DNA from: Nocardioides kribbensis
GTDB lineage: Bacteria; Actinomycetota; Actinomycetes; Propionibacteriales; Nocardioidaceae
Assembly (NCBI RefSeq): GCF_015070375.1
Contig: NZ_JADCLL010000001.1
Location: 808,501-872,500, forward strand
Length of the DNA stretch: 64,000 bases
Direction: 5' to 3'
The notes under the pieces were generated by a model. That model was not told the origin of the DNA. It did no database searches and saw nothing but the letters and a program-made list of their open reading frames with translations. The position numbers were made by a program, and so were the translations under genes. Shown piece after piece: positions 60,071 through 64,000 of this stretch. Every line of letters starts with the position of its first letter. Position 1 is the stretch's first letter.

Positions 60071-61285
60071 TTACCTGTCGGTGACCAAGCTGCGCACCGC
60101 GGCCTCCGCGAGCATCGTCGCGCCGACCCCGATCGCCCGCTCGTCGACCTGGAGGTTGCCCTGGTGCAGGTCGTAGGTGGGCCCGCCCGGGGTGCGCGTG
60201 CCGAGGCGCAGCATGGCGCCCGGGACCCGGTCGAGGTACCACCCGAAGTCCTCGCCGCCCAGGCTCTGCGGCGCCAGCACCTCCGCCTCGGGGCCGAGGA
60301 CGTCGTGCACCGCCCCGGTGAGCACGTGGTGGGCCGAGGCCTCGTTGACCACCGGGGGCACCCCCCGCTGGTAGTCGAGGTCGGCGGTGACGCCGTAGGG
60401 CCGCACGACGTCGTGGACGACCTCGCGCACCAGTTTCTCGCAGTCGGCCCAGGCCACGGCGTCGCGGATGCGGATGGTGCCGGCCACCAGACCGCGCCCC
60501 GGGATGACGTTGGCGGCCGAGCCGGCGTTGACGATGCCCCACACCACGCTGACCCCGGCGCGCGGGTCGAGGCGGCGCGAGAGGATCGCGGGCAGCTCGG
60601 TGACGATCTTGGCCAGGGCGAAGGTCAGGTCGCCGGTCAGGTGGGGGCGCGAGGTGTGCCCGCCGGTGCCGCGCAGCCGGATCTCCACCTTGTCGGTGGC
60701 GCTCGTCAGCGCCCCGAGGCGCAGCCCGACCTGCCCCACGTCGACGGCGGGGTCGCAGTGCAGGGCGAAGGCGCGCGAGAGGCCGTCGAGGCGGCCCAGC
60801 TTCATCAGGTGCAGCGCTCCCCCGGGCATGACCTCCTCGGCCGGCTGGAAGAACAGCCTCACCCGTCCGGGCAGCAGTCCCGCACGGTGCACCTCGGCCA
60901 GCGCGAGCGCGGCGCCGACCAGCGAGGTCGTGTGCACGTCGTGGCCGCAGGCGTGGGCCACGCCCGGTGTCGTGCTGGCCCAGTCGTGGCCGGTGTCCTC
61001 CTGCACGGGCAGCGCGTCGAGGTCGGCGCGCAGGCCCACCGCGGGCTCCCCGTCGTCGGGCCCGAGCTCGGCGACCAGGCCGGTCTGCGGCAGCAGCTCG
61101 ACCTCCCAGCCGGCGGCCGCGACCCGCGCCGCGACGACCTCGGTCGTGCGCGTCTCGGCCCACGACAGCTCGGGGTGGGCGTGCAGGTCGCGGCGCAGGG
61201 CGACGAGCGCGTCACGGTGGGCGGCGACGGAGGCGGCGATCACCGCTGACGCGGTCGTGGGAGCAGTGGGGCCGTCGGAGGACAT
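60071..61285 (-). CDS. M20-family amidohydrolase/peptidase
   Basis: A 404-residue zinc hydrolase of the M20D group (IAA-amino acid or N-acyl amino acid amidohydrolases). DLHAHPELSW, GLRADLDALPVQE, HACGHDVHTTSLVGAA and FFQPAEEVMPGGALHLM supply the metal ligands and catalytic Glu; GGEDFGWYLDRVPGAMLRLGT is the C-terminal metal site. TAGCCT lies seven bases before the ATG. Not obviously tied to nucleoside metabolism. Confidence 0.92.
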   Translation of the reverse strand: MSSDGPTAPTTASAVIAASVAAHRDALVALRRDLHAHPELSWAETRTTEVVAARVAAAGWEVELLPQTGLVAELGPDDGEPAVGLRADLDALPVQEDTGHDWASTTPGVAHACGHDVHTTSLVGAALALAEVHRAGLLPGRVRLFFQPAEEVMPGGALHLMKLGRLDGLSRAFALHCDPAVDVGQVGLRLGALTSATDKVEIRLRGTGGHTSRPHLTGDLTFALAKIVTELPAILSRRLDPRAGVSVVWGIVNAGSAANVIPGRGLVAGTIRIRDAVAWADCEKLVREVVHDVVRPYGVTADLDYQRGVPPVVNEASAHHVLTGAVHDVLGPEAEVLAPQSLGGEDFGWYLDRVPGAMLRLGTRTPGGPTYDLHQGNLQVDERAIGVGATMLAEAAVRSLVTDR

Positions 61286-61292
61286 CGGGTGC

Positions 61293-61298
61293 AGGCTA
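61293..61298 (-). promoter_or_regulatory. -10 element TAGCCT, leaderless start of the M20 amidohydrolase
   Basis: Seven bases before the ATG at 61285. Confidence 0.5.
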
Positions 61299-61300
61299 GT

Positions 61301-62362
61301 TCACCGGGCGTCGGTGCCCGGCGGGTGTCCGCCCGACCGGTGCCGGTCGTCGTCCCGGCCGTCGCGGTCGCCGTCGTACGCCGCGAGCAGCCGGTCGGCG
61401 GCCACGGTGGCGGGCAGCTCGCCCGCGAGCACCTGGGCGCGGACCTCGGCGCGGAGGGCGCGCACGCCGGGCGAGAGCCGCAGCCGCTGGTCGAGCTCGT
61501 CGCGCACCATCGCCCAGGTGAAGTCGAGCTGCTGCTCGGCGCGCTTGGCCGCCAGCCCCGCCTCGCCGAGGTGCGCGCGGTGGTCGAGCACCCGCTCCCA
61601 CAGGTCGTCGACGCCGGTGCCCTCCAGCGCCGAGCAGGTCACCACCGGTGGGGCCCACTCCCCCGCGCCGCGCACCATGCGCAGCGCGCCGGCGAGGTCG
61701 CGGGCGGCGGCGCGGGCCTCCTGCTCGCGGTCGCCGTCGGCCTTGTTGACCGCGATGACGTCGGCGATCTCGAGGATCCCCTTCTTGATGCCCTGGAGCT
61801 GGTCGCCGGTGCGGGCGAGGGTGAGGAAGAGGAACGTGTCGACCATGCCGGCCACGGTGACCTCCGACTGCCCCACGCCGACGGTCTCGACCAGCACCAC
61901 GTCGTGGCCGGAGGCCTCGAGCACCGCCATGGCCTGCACCGTGGCCCGGGCGACGCCGCCGAGGGTGCCCGCCGAGGGCGAGGGCCGGATGAAGGCGGCC
62001 GGGTCGGTGGCCAGGCGGCCCATCCGCGTCTTGTCGCCGAGCACCGAGCCGCCCGTGCGCACCGAGGACGGGTCGACGGCGAGCACGCCGACGCGGTGGC
62101 CGGCGGCGGTCAGCCGGGTGCCGAGGGCCTCGATGAAGGTCGACTTGCCGACGCCGGGCACGCCGGAGACGCCCACCCGCACCACGCCCGGCCCGGCGCC
62201 GCCCGCCGGGTCGCCGGAGCCCTCGGCCAGCGCGGTCAGCAGCTCGCGCGCCTGGCGGCGGTGCTGCGGGCGCGAGCTCTCGACCAGCGTGATCGCCTGC
62301 GACACCGCGGCGCGCCGCTGGGCCCGGACGCCCTGGACGAGGGCCTCGACGTCGACGGGCAC
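61301..62362 (-). CDS. meaB: Methylmalonyl-CoA mutase-associated GTPase MeaB
   Basis: A 353-residue G3E-type GTPase that guards B12 loading of methylmalonyl-CoA mutase. Walker A GVPGVGKS spans residues 67-74; VDPSSVRTGGSVLGDKTRM, VETVGVGQSEV (switch II) and NKADGD (base specificity) follow. The C-terminal tail is Asp/Arg/His-rich. GTG is 11 bases after the mutase stop. Confidence 0.95.
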   Translation of the reverse strand: MPVDVEALVQGVRAQRRAAVSQAITLVESSRPQHRRQARELLTALAEGSGDPAGGAGPGVVRVGVSGVPGVGKSTFIEALGTRLTAAGHRVGVLAVDPSSVRTGGSVLGDKTRMGRLATDPAAFIRPSPSAGTLGGVARATVQAMAVLEASGHDVVLVETVGVGQSEVTVAGMVDTFLFLTLARTGDQLQGIKKGILEIADVIAVNKADGDREQEARAAARDLAGALRMVRGAGEWAPPVVTCSALEGTGVDDLWERVLDHRAHLGEAGLAAKRAEQQLDFTWAMVRDELDQRLRLSPGVRALRAEVRAQVLAGELPATVAADRLLAAYDGDRDGRDDDRHRSGGHPPGTDAR

Positions 62363-62373
62363 GGGGCCCGGCC

Positions 62374-64000
62374 TCAGTGGCCCAGCTGCTCGCGCAGCCG
62401 GGCCAGCAGGTCGAGGGCCGACTCGGCGATGACGGTGCCGGGCAGGAACACCGCGGCCGCGCCCATCTCCTGAAGCGTGGGCACGTCGTCGGGCGGGATC
62501 ACGCCCCCGATCACCACCATGATGTCGGGCCGTCCCTGCTCGGCCAGCGCCTCGCGCAGCGCCGGGAGCAGGGTGAGGTGGCCGGCGGCCAGCGAGCTGA
62601 CGCCGACGATGTGCACGTCGGCGTCCACGGCCTGCTGCGCGACCTCCTCGGGCGTGGAGAACAGCGGCCCCACGTCGACGTCGAAGCCCATGTCGGCGAA
62701 GGCCGAGACGATCACCTTCTGGCCGCGGTCGTGACCGTCCTGGCCCATCTTGGCCACCAGGATGCGCGGGCGACGGCCCTCGGCCTCCTCGAAGTCGGCG
62801 GTCGCGTCGAGCACCTGCTGCACCTTGCCGGCGCCCGGCCCGTCGCCACTGCCCGACTCGTCCCTGAACACCCCGGAGATCGTACGGATGACCGCCTGGT
62901 GGCGCCCGTAGACCTTCTCCAGCGCGTCGGAGATCTCCCCGACGGTGGCCTTGGCGCGCGCGGCGTCGACGGCCAGCGCGAGCAGGTTGCCGTCGAGGGA
63001 GCCGTCGGTGGCCGGGCCCTGCTCGGCCGAGCGGGTCAGCGCCGCGAGGGTGCGCTCGACCTCCCGGTCGTCGCGCTCGGCGCGCAGCCGCTCGAGCTTG
63101 GCGATCTGCTGGCGGTAGACGTCGTCGTTGTCGACGCGCAGCACGTCGAGCCTGTCCTCCGCGGCCAGACGGTAGGTGTTGACGCCGATGACCTTCTGCG
63201 CCCCGGAGTCGATGCGCGCCTGCGTGCGGGCGGCCGCCTCCTCGATGCGCATCTTGGGGATGCCCTGCTCGATGGCCTTCGCCATGCCCCCGGCGCGCTC
63301 GGCCTCCTGGATGTGGGCCCACGCCTTCTCGGCCAGGTCGTGGGTGAGCCGCTCGATGTAGTAGGAGCCCGCCCAGGGGTCGATCGTGCCCGTCGTACCG
63401 CTCTCCTGCTGCAGCAGCAGCTGGGTGTTGCGCGCGATGCGGGCCGAGAAGTCGGTGGGCAGCGCGATCGCCTCGTCGAGGGCGTTGGTGTGCAGCGACT
63501 GGGTGTGGCCCTGGGTGGCGGCCATCGCCTCGATGCAGGTGCGCTGGACGTTGTTGTAGACGTCCTGGGCGGTCAGCGACCAGCCGCTGGTCTGGCTGTG
63601 GGTGCGCAGGCTCAGCGACTTGGGGTTCTGCGGGTCGAACTGCCGCACAAGCCGGGCCCACAGCGCGCGGGCCGCGCGCAGCTTGGCCACCTCCATCGAG
63701 AAGTTCATCCCGATGGCCCAGAAGAACGACAGCCGGGGCGCGAACTGGTCGATGGTCATGCCGGTGCCGAGCCCGGCGCGGATGTACTCGACGCCGTCGG
63801 CGAGGGTGTAGGCCAGCTCGAGGTCGGCGGTCGCCCCGGCCTCCTGGATGTGGTAGCCCGAGATCGAGATCGAGTTGAAGCGCGGCATGCGTGCCGAGGT
63901 GTAGCTGAAGATGTCGGAGATGATCCGCATCGACGGTGCCGGCGGGTAGATGTAGGTGTTGCGGACCATGAACTCCTTGAGGATGTCGTTCTGGATGGTC
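62374..64000 (-). CDS. mutB: Methylmalonyl-CoA mutase large (alpha) subunit, 5' end missing
   Basis: The visible 541 residues cover the C-terminal part of the TIM barrel ([50 protein letters not shown] region) and the B12-binding domain with the lower-axial-His motif DGHDRGQKV and [16 protein letters not shown]. It rearranges (R)-methylmalonyl-CoA to succinyl-CoA. The reading frame continues past the right window edge, so the start is not visible. Followed by meaB. Confidence 0.95.
   Translation of the reverse strand, partial: TIQNDILKEFMVRNTYIYPPAPSMRIISDIFSYTSARMPRFNSISISGYHIQEAGATADLELAYTLADGVEYIRAGLGTGMTIDQFAPRLSFFWAIGMNFSMEVAKLRAARALWARLVRQFDPQNPKSLSLRTHSQTSGWSLTAQDVYNNVQRTCIEAMAATQGHTQSLHTNALDEAIALPTDFSARIARNTQLLLQQESGTTGTIDPWAGSYYIERLTHDLAEKAWAHIQEAERAGGMAKAIEQGIPKMRIEEAAARTQARIDSGAQKVIGVNTYRLAAEDRLDVLRVDNDDVYRQQIAKLERLRAERDDREVERTLAALTRSAEQGPATDGSLDGNLLALAVDAARAKATVGEISDALEKVYGRHQAVIRTISGVFRDESGSGDGPGAGKVQQVLDATADFEEAEGRRPRILVAKMGQDGHDRGQKVIVSAFADMGFDVDVGPLFSTPEEVAQQAVDADVHIVGVSSLAAGHLTLLPALREALAEQGRPDIMVVIGGVIPPDDVPTLQEMGAAAVFLPGTVIAESALDLLARLREQLGH

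Overview
The window is a very GC-rich (>70 %), gene-dense, low-repeat chromosomal segment from an actinobacterium, most likely Nocardioidaceae or a close relative. That assignment is inference from codon use, gene families and gene order; no rRNA is present to settle it. Two blocks keep the order I recall from Mycobacterium tuberculosis: fadE25-purE-purK-(PH protein)-birA-accD5-accE-maf-accA3, and lpdA-deoD-pmmB with add/deoA/cdd. I see no mobile elements, CRISPR arrays, tRNA or rRNA genes. About 60 protein genes fill nearly everything; no gene-free stretch exceeds 300 bases.

Layout. 1-6.1 kb: end of an LCP cell-wall ligase, enoyl-CoA hydratase, Dps, a dienelactone hydrolase and two acyl-CoA dehydrogenases. 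6.2-12.6 kb: CoA-binding protein, membrane acyltransferase, purE, purK, an orphan winged-helix regulator, a class III adenylate cyclase, a PH-domain membrane protein and birA. 12.6-27.6 kb: acyl-CoA carboxylase beta and epsilon subunits, orphan response regulator, maf, GtrA, an OFA-type MFS transporter with a 33-residue coupled microprotein, a third acyl-CoA dehydrogenase, the carboxylase alpha subunit, two PH-domain proteins, pyruvate carboxylase and a small hydrolase. 27.6-34.4 kb: XRE-cupin regulator divergent from benE, two SpoIID/LytB proteins, an LVIVD-repeat secreted protein divergent from a DUF305 lipoprotein. 34.4-40.0 kb: two flavoprotein disulfide reductases, a cyclotransferase-like protein, and a purine nucleoside phosphorylase-TetR-heme oxygenase cassette. 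40-60 kb: aldo/keto reductase, lipoprotein, phosphohexomutase, deoC with two aldehyde dehydrogenase-family genes, uridine kinase with a cysteine-protease-like protein, add, a MaoC hydratase, a spermidine synthase-like membrane protein, deoA, cdd and a BMP-type nucleoside ABC importer. 60-64 kb: M20 amidohydrolase, meaB and the start-truncated large subunit of methylmalonyl-CoA mutase.

How the genes work together. (1) Nucleoside use: the BMP/ABC importer brings nucleosides in; cdd and add deaminate them, deoA and the purine nucleoside phosphorylase release (deoxy)ribose-1-phosphate, a phosphomutase could isomerise it, deoC cleaves deoxyribose-5-phosphate to glyceraldehyde-3-phosphate and acetaldehyde, and the adjacent dehydrogenase can oxidise the aldehyde. 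(2) Acyl-CoA metabolism: several FadE proteins and an enoyl-CoA hydratase feed acyl units; the biotin-dependent carboxylase (alpha, beta, epsilon, with BirA) makes malonyl- or methylmalonyl-CoA; methylmalonyl-CoA mutase with MeaB leads to succinyl-CoA; pyruvate carboxylase is anaplerotic.

The most striking sequence-level pattern is regulatory. About twenty genes carry a TAnnnT-like -10 hexamer exactly 6-8 bases before the start codon and lack a Shine-Dalgarno sequence, which is the signature of leaderless transcription. I used it to choose several start codons. Other highlights are a 26-bp palindrome between the XRE-cupin regulator and benE, the MFS-coupled microprotein, a shortened aldehyde dehydrogenase relative without the catalytic half, a C39-like protein in a uridine kinase operon, and a perfect 39-bp inverted repeat between the lipoprotein gene and the remaining genes of the nucleoside importer.
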